A stretch of 64,000 bases of DNA, taken from assembly GCF_001949145.1 (NCBI RefSeq), contig NW_019091428.1, forward strand, positions 1,109,176 through 1,173,175, in the 5' to 3' direction. Both the position numbers and the translations under genes were made by a program. Source of the DNA: Acanthaster planci. Lineage: Eukaryota; Echinodermata; Asteroidea; Valvatida; Acanthasteridae. The notes beneath the pieces were generated by a model. The model did not search any database and had not been told where the DNA came from. It worked only from the letters and a program-made list of their open reading frames with translations. This document shows positions 13,501-25,700 of the stretch, piece after piece (position 1 is the first letter of the stretch; the number at the start of each line of letters is the position of its first letter).

Positions 13501-16453
13501 TTTAGTCAAATTTCCATGTGGCTACATTTTGGTCGCTCCTCTTCTAAAGTTGTTTAGATTTTATCAGAATGAACCCTACTAAAGGCCGAATCAAATAATA
13601 TGGGCCGACATGTTTCTTTTGATTTACACGGGGCGAGGTGAAATGCCTGCGCAGCACGGCCCCGGTTTTGATTAGCGCCAAGCTTTCATGAGTTTTCCCA
13701 CTTGTGCTTGGTAGTCCTTTTAACACCAATTGAGCAAATGTCAAATAGTTTGTCACTGGTAAATTTTTCTATGGACCACGCATGCACAAAGACAATTCTT
13801 TGTCAACGGCCCCCCCCCGGAGATTTTGTTGGTAGGGTTAAACATAACGGATCTTCCTGCGCACAGAAAAAACTCTGTTTAACTGTAGTCAATATGTATT
13901 TTTGCCATAAATGTACGTTTCCACTATATTTGAGCGACGATATTCTGGATTGCTCTTAGCAATCACCCCCCATAAACACAACAAAAAGGAAAATAATGTT
14001 ATCACACCTGACATAGGTATTCCGAACTGACGTCTGATAATCCATCTAATTTGGCCCAGTAAATAAACTGTGACCGATGAGATCACAAACTAAATGATTT
14101 GAAGAGGGATAGATTGATACACAAAGGCAGCATATGTTTATAACGTATAAAGGAATTTATAAGAAACTAGATAGAGCCAATTAGATTTAATCAGCTCAGC
14201 TGCATCCATCATCACCCACTCTCCGTGGGCATACCGAGAAAATACCGAGATGGCAAAGTCAACATTAACACAACGCACGCATGGGTGTCAAAATTCAATA
14301 GTCCGCAACATGGGAAACAAACAACGGGGAGCAATAAAATATACAGCTGGCAATCGATGATGAACGCCCTTCAAATGAATGATGCCCGTGATGGGGTATA
14401 CATGTCCTCAGATTAGTCCACGGTATTCTTGCACTGAGGCACTTTCTGATGCGTTGGGATAGGATAACAGAGTCATAAATTGCCGTTTCGCATGTCTACA
14501 AGCCTCATCATCGTCTCGGCATAAGATTTCGAAAAGGTGACAGTGACTCGTACGCAACGTGCTCGTGGCCAGCTCAAGCTTTTGTTTTAATACGAAGGCG
14601 TTAATTTTGTCACCAAATAGAAATGATCGACTGCTCGTGAGTATCTCCCCTCAATTATATTTTGATGTCCGTTTTTCCTGCTACACCGCTCTACGTTCTC
14701 TTTGCCTTGCGGATTATGCACTTCAATACGCCGGAGTAGGCAGTTCGATTTTGAAAGACAAAAGTCACGTGAACAAATCAGTCATGCGAAACGCATTTTC
14801 ATCCAGATAAGTGCCCGCGTGTGGGAGCGTTTTTGAGATGACATATGAAATAGCTCGCAAATAAACAGCTCATCGTACTACATGTAGCGTACTTTTTCAT
14901 GTAGTTCAACGAAGCAATATCTCCTAATGATTGAAACTAATCTTTTTTTTTATTGCTTTTTGCCATGTAGGCCTCTACCGTGCTTTGGGAGGCTTTAATC
15001 TTTCAATGATTTAGGAGACTTGAAGTAAGATTTTAGATTTAGATTGTGCAACATTATTATTCATGGAGTTCAAAAATAATTTATTGCCCATCTGTTCCTA
15101 CACACCTGTCTTGGCAAAACGTCAATGAATCATCAGCATTCGTCAAAATTTATTGCAAAATGTGACCGGACAAATTGAAATAGTTGGCGTACACTTTATC
15201 AGAGATCACGCTATTGGACAGAATTTTGCGTGTCGCTGCGAAATAGTGTTGAGATCCGTACTAACAAGGGGAAAAATCACCAGCTGGATCAAAACGGGAC
15301 TACGGGGAACGGTGGACGTTGTTGAGTTGACAAATGACGGGCCAGCAGACTGGGGGGCTGAAACGTGCCGCGTATGCCAGCCGACTGGATCGGGCTCGAG
15401 TGCGCTTGAAAACCCTACACGATCGGTGTTGATGAGGCAGTTCAGAAAGATAGATCTGTTTCCCCCGGGTAAAGCACCACTTGTGGACGCTATCTCGCCT
15501 CATCTGACAGTCATTTCTGCGACGAGGCATACAGCCACAGTTCATTTCTTCCACTGTTCATAAAAAGTTATTTAACCATTAATTTTACCACGTTAAATCT
15601 GGAATCAGAGCTTGGTATGAATGGGCGTTAAAATGTGGCTTAACAGTGTAGAAAAATTGTTTCATTCATAAGAATAAATAAAGGATATCAAACAAATAGA
15701 AATAGACGAACATAAACAAAACCTTGGTGTTGACATAACACTGAAAGTATAGTTTTATTTTTTTGTCGCCGATGTCTGTTTAGGTACTTAGCAATCGGTA
15801 TAGATATCACGCACTACTAAATGGACAACCAAGCTTTTGCCAGTGCTGACGTTCTTCCCTAAAGAACGTATCGTTTCATGCTCTTAAAACGTTTTAAAGA
15901 CCAATCAGACAACACATTCTACTGAAGTGGATGTCAGATGCATGGACGTTGCCCACTTATGTTGCGAAAAAAGGAATCCATATGGTCTGGTATATTGGGT
16001 ACCAGAGTTTTCGAGTGAACAATCTGCGATACAAATGAACTTGTGCATTCAGATTTCCATCCCAGGCTGTTGCTGCGTTGTTGTGTGTATGGGGACCTTG
16101 CGCCAATGACGCCCAATGCTGGAAGGGTCAGGTGTTTGGTGTCATTCCCGTCCACGGTGAACATTGTCTTAGTACTGGCATCCTCTTTATTATGTACACA
16201 AGTTTTTTTTCTCTATTTTATAATCTCATCACCTACTTCCAGCTTGAAATGTGCCGTGACATTTTGAAAGTTCAATGTCCTCAATGTTATCCAAGAATAT
16301 TCTCGCAAAAGGGCAAGACCACCTGCAAACTGAATGTGGACTGATTGTAACGTAATGGACTCACAAGTGGGCCTCGTTAAAATCCGAGTATGCGAGATTT
16401 TTCACATTAAGTATCACTGCACTGGTGTAATAATGTGCGTTCTTTTTTTTTAG

Positions 16454-16727
16454 AGGCGTCCCTTTCGGGTCTAACTGAAAAAAAAAACAGGATGGAAAGC
16501 AGGCCTCGAAATTTGGTTCACCGCGGTGCCGTGGTGACATCTCTGTTACTAATGACGGTCTTCGTAGGGACGGACTCCCAGGACGTGTGTCAGAGCGGCA
16601 CTGGGCCCGGTGGCAGCGGGACCCGGTGTAACTGCCAGCAGGTGGAGCCGGACGCGGCGTTCAACATCGACTGCACCGGTCGATCACTGACGGACATCCC
16701 CACTATACCGGTCAACACCGCAGTGTT
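16454..16727 (+). CDS. Receptor exon 1: 5'UTR end, signal peptide and LRRNT cap
   Basis: The exon probably begins after the AG at 16452-16453, so the 5' UTR is itself spliced. Translation starts at 16492; a hydrophobic core (VVTSLLLMTVFV) ends before residue 30. The cysteine cap CQSG..GTRCNCQQ...DCTGRSLTDIP is a standard LRRNT. It stops at phase 2 with GTAAGTCG, exactly as the first exon of the minus-strand gene does at 1300. Confidence 0.85.
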
Positions 16728-19700
16728 GTAAGTCGCCTGCTCTAATTTTGCAACCTCTTTTGAATTTTATCTCAGCTACCATAGTTTTCGTACAGTACAG
16801 ATGCAAAACTTCAGGAGAGTGATAAAGCAATCGATTCGATTCAATCCAAGGACAATAAGGAAATCCATTCTGGTGGAGAAATTGAGTTTCTATCCCACTG
16901 ATTTGAGGCACGTTTCAATCTTACACATTGTTCAGTTTTATAAATCTTATCGACAATATCAATAGGTTATCGAGCTAATACAAAACTTTACAGTTGCGTC
17001 TATTTATGGCGCTGACTTTGTTCATTAACAGTGAATTTTGCCTGGTATCCATGCATTTAATGAGAGATAAGCGAGGATTATTCCGATAAAAGGATGGATG
17101 AAAAAGATATGATGACATGCTTATAACATTTCCTGCTTTTGTTGTTTTGTTTTGTTTCGTTGTAAATTTGCTTTCAAAGAGATCTGACTAATAACAACAT
17201 CCAGCTAATCCGAGAACAACATTTTCGGCGTCTGGATACGTTACAGAAATTGTAAGTCGAAACTTTGCCACATATATTTTGGGAATATTTGTTTGGTTGT
17301 GAGCAAATTTGCGGGATGAGTGTCATATGCGAATTAACATTACACAGGAAAATAATTTCATGTACACTTTTGCTTTAATTTCCAGAACCTCACAAATCAT
17401 TACTTTAAAGGGTAGCTGCAATGAATTTGTTTTAAATAAATAATGACCTTTAAAATCACCTTTGTGTTTCAGTTAACCTTATTTTCAGTTTTTGTTCCAC
17501 TATTTTACTACCTTTTTGGTTTTATGCCAATGAGTATTTCCATATTCATTAAGAAAAAAGTGATGTCATCCCAGGAAGAAAGCCGAAATGATACACTGGT
17601 TTGTAAACCCAAAAAGCATGCGTTTTTGTAGATTTTGCTGGACTACATTTTCTCTTCTTTGCTAATTCATTGTTGTTTATATGCATAGCAATACGTGGGC
17701 ACGAGTGCTTTTCTCTGAAATGTTTTCAGTAAGCAGATTCTGGCGTCACAATTTTAATAGAAAATCCGGTGCACAGAATTGTGTCTTCCCTGGATGACAT
17801 AACGGCAACAGCGCCCTCAGTTGTCCAGGAAATCATGGATAATTTTAAGCGTTTAAAAAAGTTCACCTTTCAGTGCATTTAACCGATTGTTTATGAGTGT
17901 TCATACATTGAAGAAGAGTACAAAGTCGCTGAAAATTTTGTCTGATTGTTGATTGATGTAATGATCGTCTGTCCTTATCGCTTTCTTTTCCGCCTTTCGC
18001 TTCAGAATACTTACAGGTAACCCGCTCGAATGCGGCTGCAACTTGACCGATTTCAAAAGCTGGATCATCAACCTCGAGAGCGTGAGTGCTCAGATCGTTG
18101 AGGGTGCCGTGTGCGGGGACGACAGGTACAGCGGTAGAGCGGTAGTAGACGCCACGTTTTGCTTTAAGAGTGAGTGTTGCACGTCGTGTAAAGGAACGAG
18201 GCAATGAGCTCTTTACGCGTTGCGGTGCCAAAAGAGGCTGGACTGGCAAGAGTACACAATGGATTTTCGCGTTACAGTCTCACAAACTGCTTAGAATTAC
18301 ACAAAAGAGTTTTCGCATTGCAAGTGTTGACTTGATTTGGGCTCCAATCGGGGTTCTTTGAAATGAGCAGTGAACTTCCGCTACTACAGTGACAACGTTC
18401 AGTGCCACTAAACCCACAATTAGGTCATGCGAAACATCATACGTTTAAGTAACCCTTTGAAAACAGCCTAGATAGCATGATAATAAGCCATTTGCGAGTT
18501 CAATTTGAATAAAATCTGGTGCACTGAGTTATCTGACTGCACATAAACGTAACGATTTGAATGCCCCAGACTAAAGACACTGTTGCTACACCTCGTGATT
18601 TGGGGCAAGCTTTTGCATAGCGACCACGATCTCTGGAATGGACTGGTTCCTTTGTGCCGTTCTTATCCATTAAGAACAGTGTATTGTTGCAAGGCGTCTC
18701 TTATGTCACTAAGCAAAAGCTTGCCCCGAATCACGAGGCATAGCGACAGTGGTTTTAGTAAGGAGAAATCAAATTGTTATGTTCACGTGAATTTAAAGAA
18801 CCCAGTGTGCCAGATTTGGGTCAAAGTGAACTCGCAAAAGGCTTATTGAACTTAAGGGTCTTAGTTGTCTGTCGAAACACAAGGATCTGGCAAGTCTCAC
18901 CTTTTAAAGCTTTCCTCATTGATGTTCTGCGGTCAATTTGTTCACAGACCGTCTGTGCCACACTTGCCTCAACGCTGTTGACAGTAGTGAATGCACTACA
19001 CGCACGTGCTTTCCTGTAAGTCAACAATAAAAACGTTACGTTGTATTCGGGAAAAACTCCTGAAATGGAATCAATGATGATAAAGGTCTAAACTCCCAAA
19101 ATTGAATCAACGTTAGATAACAGTCTAAAAACCCGCATAAAGCTGTGGACCAAAAAGGGCCAAAACTCGGGCCGGCAGCCTGGATTCCACACTTGCACCA
19201 ACCTCTGTACAATAAGGCCAACAACATGCCACATTATTGGTTGCAAAAGGTCAAATTACGGCAAAAGCGTGATTGTGCTGGGACCGTGGGTATATTTTTA
19301 CACAGGAAGACGCCTGCCAAAATGAGGTGGCCTACGCTGTGGATGGAAGCGTCTCGATGAATAAATCCTGTGTTGTCATGATGAACTGTCAAAGGGCCGC
19401 TTCGTCCGTTAACCAGGCCCAATGCCGACAGACTGACGGCGGGGCCTCGCGGTGCATTTACTGCTGTCAGAGCGACGGATGCAATCAAGAGCTCAACACC
19501 ATCAACGGTAAGTTTGCATTATATGTTTCGATTAAGGCTAATCGAGCCTTTCAGTTATTTTGTGAACGTTGGTGATATTTGCGTGAGTAGAAAATTGCGT
19601 TCCATTTTACTCTTTCAGATACTTACGTCTTTCCTTTTCGGAAGCCGCTGGTTATCACAACTGCAGCACCAAGCACAACAGGTAAATTTCCGTCGATTTA

Positions 19701-22700
19701 CTGATAGTTAAATTCAAACTTCGAAATGGGAATCTCAACATTTAAAATGCAGAGGCTGAAATGCGAAATTTTGGGGAAAACTTTGCCCTTTGCACACAGA
19801 TACGAGCCACGTCACCACCGATTCTCCGATGACAAGTTTCCCCGTGACGACACACAACTGGGTAACCATGCAAACACACACCACGGGAAGGACTCCGACA
19901 CCTCTGCTAGAAACACACCCAGGGACGGATAGCGTGGTCGCGTCATCAGACCCCGTTTCAACAAGCCGATTGCTGTACACAGGTACTGGATCCCACACTT
20001 CAACGTCCTTCCCAGAAACCGCATCTTGGCGCACAGAGAACAAGGTTCAAACTTCGGCAGCTTACATGACAAAGGAAGCGTCGTCTGCTGGAACCGAATC
20101 CCCAACTACGCCGCCCTTCTTGGGAACTGACACTGCGCCGACGGAAATCATGCTGGAGACCTCAGAACCCTTTTCAACAACTGGGACAGCCACGTTTGGA
20201 ACCCATCTTAGCGCATCTTCGGGACACCTTTCAACTGACACTTCCCACACAGACATCGGACATCAGACGACTCCTTCAATCTCAACAGATTTTGAACAAA
20301 CTAACAGCTGGCGGTCTCCAACAGAATGGACAGACAACAAACCTCAAACAGCCACTGCCACCTCACCATCCGCTCATTTTACCTTTACAGACAGGGGATT
20401 GCAGTCGACCGACAACAGTCTGGTGAGCGAAACTCAACCGACAGACAGTGGACGGGACACCCCACCACCATACCAGGTAACTTCGGAGACACCCCTAGGA
20501 ACTGCAGCATCGTCCCCGTCCACGTCACAACCCACCACGGAGTCTAAATCATCGTCACCCAGCAGTGAGGTTCCTCCAAGCCACATGTGCCCGGAAGAGG
20601 TGACAGAGGGCGACACAGGTGTCGTCACGTGGCCGGCACTAATTGCCAACCGGACTGCTGTCGTCCCTTGCCCGTACCCGTCCCTCACGGATCCGGAGAC
20701 CGACCGATACGCTCGTAGAACGTGGTAAATTTTATTTCTGTCTTTCCATAAATGATTAAATCTTGAATCAATAGAACCAAGATATAAGTCGCGCCTGAAA
20801 TAAGAGATAAGTCAAAGTGAACAACTTTGTTGACCAATCGAAACGAATTTCTATGCTTTGGACAACCGCGGTGGAAAACTGTATTTGCAACAAGCGAAGT
20901 TAACTTTCCTCAATCAAACAAACGAAACTGTTGAAGTTTTAAGATAGCACTATCAAGAACAAAGCAGCCTTATTAGTGGAAAGTAAAACCATGATTGATT
21001 TTCGATTTTGTTTCGATTCAGTTTTGGGTATGCCAGCATAGGCTGGGTCATCTGGGAAGAACCGGACATGAGTGAATGTCCCACCGCATCGGGAGCCCTG
21101 GAGGAACTTATCCGCATAAACATCACATACGGTAAAATGTGTTTTCTGTTTCATTTAAAAAAAATAATTTAACCTTGTGATTGTTTTTTGTGTTCAAAAG
21201 AGTACACCTGCTGGCAGATCTAAAGCGGGTTTAGCGGGAGTTCAAACTTTGACCCGCTTCTATAACTCACTCACTTCAAAACATCAAGGAAATCAGTTAT
21301 TGGTAGTAGGTTTTGTTGAATTGAAGGTGGTTAAAACAGAGGATAAATTCGTTTGCAATATAAAGGGAAGTTTGGACAGTGAGCACAACTCAACTTCACT
21401 CGCTTTACATTTTTTATGTCTTTAACTTTAAACTAGATAATGTGCTAGACGTTTCTGATCAGCTTAAAAATGTGACGTCATACGCCCCGGCACTAACAGC
21501 TGATGATGTGGCGGTCGTTGTGGATGCCCTCAAGAGCCTGCTGGAGGCCCTCATCCGGTACCCTGAGAAAGGTCAGGAGATCTTCCTGGATGCCATGGTA
21601 ACGGCCAATCAGATGACGTCAGTGAAGTTCGAAAAACTTGTGGAGAGTCAGAAAATAAACCGCACAACGAGCAGGTAATCAGATGCTACATCAACTATCG
21701 GTTTTTACTGTCAGCATTCAATTCACTACTTCTGATCTTCTGTTTGTACAAATGTTTCTGTTGCTATGACAGTCCAGTTTTTGATAACCAGTCGCGAGCA
21801 AGTTATGATTGAAATTCTTGCAGGCTTTTGCAACTCATCGATGAAATAGCGCTCCACGTCCCCTTACTGAACACATCAACGTTGACGTCGGAGTCACGTG
21901 CTTTCGACGTCATCATTCTCGATGTCGCTGATCAGTCAATCGATAGTCTGCTTTTCGGTGGTTTATTGGAGAATAACAATGTGAAGGTACCTACTCACTA
22001 CAAATCGCGTGTAGTTTAGCAGATCAATCAAATCTTTGCAATTACAAGCATGTATGTATTAGGCACTTTTTCAGTTGACATAAAAATATTGGTGCATTTA
22101 ATTATCTGTTTCAATCAGCATGAAATATGCACTATCAAATTTCGGGTTTGAGCACAATACAAATTCTTGCAGGTTTTTTATAGGCATTCATTTTGTTTAG
22201 TAATGAAAAACTGTGCTTTCAGCCCTTCGTTGTCTTGAACGGAAGTGCCCCAGAGAACGCGACAGACCTCATAGGATCAGTGCTTCTTCCACCAAGCCTC
22301 CTCCACATACTTGGAGACCAACTGAGCAGGACACAGTTTTTGTTGTACCAAGACACAACATACTTCAACGTAAGTAGATTTCTGCGAGTTGACTTCCGTT
22401 GCTTCGTTTATTGCTGTAGGTGTCTCTTATATTTGAAGAGAGATATATAATTATAGTGGTTTCCGTCTCTTATCCTGTCCGAAAGGGGAGGGGGGATGGC
22501 GGTTGCCATGAGTAAACAATATAAGACAAACAGGGTTCGCATACTGTCAAAACAAGTTTCAAACCCTTTTTTGAATTTGTTTTTCAGCTCTGTAATGCCA
22601 CCTACAGAACTTGTCTCTGATCTCGCCACTTCCACCTTGCTTGACACAATTAAATTTTAAAAATGGTCTTGAAATATACCCGTGTTCGATAGGAAAAATC

Positions 22701-25700
22701 CCAAGTCTTGTCACTCTTGCACTTTCTTTTGGAATTTTATTTTAGGTGGTCACAACATCGGTGGAGCACCCCTTTGGTGATTTGAAACCGGCCCCAGAGG
22801 GCGCTGTCACGCTGCTGAGCAGCGCCGTCATATCAGCGGGCATGGGCAACCTGTCTGTCGTTGATTTACGAGAGCCAATCTTGATGCAACTGAAGAGGAC
22901 TCACACAGTGAGAATCAAGGGTCACTGTTATAACTGTGCAGTAGTCTGCTTGCCACACAAGTTATGGATAACACAATTTAAAACGAAAGCCTAAGAGAAA
23001 AGAAAAGAAGGCAAGCAAATATATTAATAACATATACCCAAGAGAGTACAATGTCCAGAACCGAGTCCTTTGGAAATTCTTTCAAATCTATTATTTTTCT
23101 GATGGATTCATGAACCTCAATTATCCACAGGAAGCTAAAAACCCGCAGTGCGCTTACTGGGATACAGCAGCCAATGGTAAGCCAATTAAAAAGTGAAATC
23201 TGCCTGTGTTGAAAGTAGGGCTTTCATTCTATGCGATGCCATCTTTACGGCAGTTGCCATAAAAACATTGCTTCAGGCAGTAAGTGTGTATGCTTATAAA
23301 GCTAGTCACAAACAACGGAGAAGGAAAACAAAACCATGACAAGCCTGTAGATTTGAAAGATTTCTTATTTTGAGATGATCAAACCAGAACCAAATGTGTC
23401 CCACCTTTAACAATGATATCAACGAGTTTATTTTGATTAATTTATTTTGAAGATAAACAAGGCGGCTGGTCGACAAAAGGCTGCGAGGTGAACTTTGACC
23501 TGTCGGACTCGACGTCTGTCGTCTGCGAATGCAACCACCTCACCAACTTCGCAATGTTGATGGTGGGTACATTGCTCTAAATAAGCGAACATTCAACTCG
23601 TAGGAAGCCGAATTTGATCAACTTGAAAGTAGTCGTGCGCATTAAACGCCATACTTACGCACTATAAATCAATGCGTTCTCCGCTAGCTCCCTCGAGAAG
23701 GGCCGATCCTGCAACAGACATTGTTGTCTGTGGCTTTCAACGCAACAGGTCAACGACAAAAAACGAAGTCGTATCCTCAAGACAGCTGATTCAAACGTGG
23801 CTAAGGCCACCTACACAGAGGCCATACTGATGAATGAGCAGACAATGTACTCAAGTACATCACAACTGCAAGTCCTTGCACCAATCCAGTCACGATTTCC
23901 TCCAAAACCCCGTCGCAAGAAACAGCTAGTGAGGAACTTGACTACAACACAGTCATACTCCAACTTCTTTCTCTTTTTCTTTTTAGGACGTATACAATAG
24001 TGGTGAGCCGGATCCCGTCCATTCGAAGATACTTGCCATCATTTCTTATATTGGCTGCAGCCTTTCAATTTTGGCTCTCACGTTAGCTATCGCAACGTTG
24101 GGATGCTGCGGGTAAAATATATTACTTCCATTTGTTTTAATAATTTGTAAGCTGAACTTCTGTACCTGCACTACTACCGTGAACTACCAATAACTTAAAT
24201 TGACTGAGGACAATAATCGATCGCCTATCACAACATCAGTTAATTTCAAACAAGAATTGAGTTAATCAATACATTATCAAAGATCTTTCGATAAAATCCT
24301 CCATTGTACCCTCCATTTCATAGGCAAACCTTCATTAAACATCAACGATGATAGAATTACTTAAAAATTGATTATTCAATAATTAGTCAACATTTAATCG
24401 GTCTTTTCAACCTTACCATTGCAGAGAAGAGCCAAAATACCGAGTCACTGGAAGGTATGGTATTATTTCTGATTTAATCTATTTCTGTGACGTCACTACT
24501 TTGTTCAGAGTGCAGATTACTTTTGCAAATCATCCGCAAATGGTAGATTGGTATAGACGAACAAGTTGACCTTGAGTTCCCCCGCTCCCTCGTTTCGGTC
24601 AAAGAAGTTGTGACCGGAGGGATATGGGTAAAGAATAATACTGTGTTGGCACCGTGACACTGAGTGTACTAGTAGGGCCTCGTAACAGGCACAGTGGGCA
24701 TATTTAAAGGATACCAGGAACGCCCACACTCCGGCCTTATTGTGTATGTTTGCCTTTCTCCATAGAAAATGACGTATAGTTTGTTTTAAATATCAATGCT
24801 TTGTAAAGCAGATTTTCAATAAGGATTTGAATTTTCTCTGCACTTTTCATTAAGGAATGAATTTGATGGTTTTGGCTGCTTTTCTGTGTCTACGATTGGC
24901 ACAGTCTTTTTATATATTTGATTATAGCATAATTGAACTGACGCAAACTCGGACACATTTTCTAGTTGCTCCAAGAATGTCCTGATCAGTCAGAATCACT
25001 GCTCCCCGAGTTTACGGTCCAGCACATATATTTCTGTTCATTTCACCAGTTCACGGTTTTAGCCCTGAAGGTTTCACTGTAATGACACACGTGTAATAAT
25101 TAATCTAAGGCGCGAGAGGAAGAGAAGAGATTACAGGTATATATCCAGCACTGAGTGTCGACTGCACAAATACTCTCAAGAAGCTGATACAGCAGTCCTC
25201 AATTTCAAAGAGTCCTGTGGTGGTTCTAGTCCGCTAGGTTTCGTAGAAATGGCAGACGTATAATAATGACACTTAAGTTGAAAGAGGAGAATGTATCCAG
25301 CACTGACGGTGTTGACTGCACTAATACCGTCAATTTTTCACGTAGCCCAAACCCAGGCACGTTAATCGAATGGAACAAAGGTGTGCACTCTGTAGTCGAA
25401 GGGTTAACCGCCAGAGTGTCATAGACTCAGGACTCCATGTTCGTTTAACAATGGGAAATAGTTTCAGTCAGAGAATAGATTCGGAACTGTACATTCATAT
25501 GAAGCGCGATATGAGACGGAGAGAGCCCCCCCTTGTGTTGGTCATTGCTTCACTGGAATCTGAGGAATTCTTTTCATACGTGAGGGGGGATATGTTTGGT
25601 AAAAATAGTCTGAAGTGTGTGTATGGCGATTGGACATGTTGGGGGGTACCCCCTGGTCCCATTTCTTGCTGGATTTGCGCAAGAATGGGCTCGATACAGT

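Larger units (their letters stand above)
1524..16453. other. Intergenic stretch of about 15 kb with no supportable gene
   Basis: This AT-rich DNA separates two divergently transcribed LRR genes. The open frames here (the longest about 136 codons, at 15153-15563) show no recognisable domain, no conserved motif pattern and no convincing splice-linked neighbours, so I call none of them genes. It contains a degenerate dispersed repeat (2603-2768 and 10290-10448), a GAGTC/GACTC-rich block (5596-5985), a CAA microsatellite near 13441-13460 and a CpG-rich patch at 10.02-10.76 kb. Promoters and 5' untranslated exons of the flanking genes may lie inside but cannot be pinpointed. Confidence 0.5.

Noticed and set aside
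15153-15563. 136-codon plus-strand frame
   Set aside because: No domain, signal or membrane segment, and a competing frame on the other strand. There is no convincing link to another exon.
16435-16491. Upstream in-frame ATG as start of the adhesion GPCR
   Set aside because: It lies before a poly-T tract and AG acceptor at 16453, so it is intronic. The ATG at 16492 gives a clean signal peptide.
19306-19310. Alternative acceptor at 19308-19309 joining the LRRCT exon directly to the 202-nt exon
   Set aside because: It would fit the phase, but the 68-nt exon 18948-19015 has strong splice sites, fits the phase with the first AG (19304-19305) and supplies the first four cysteines of the three-finger domain.
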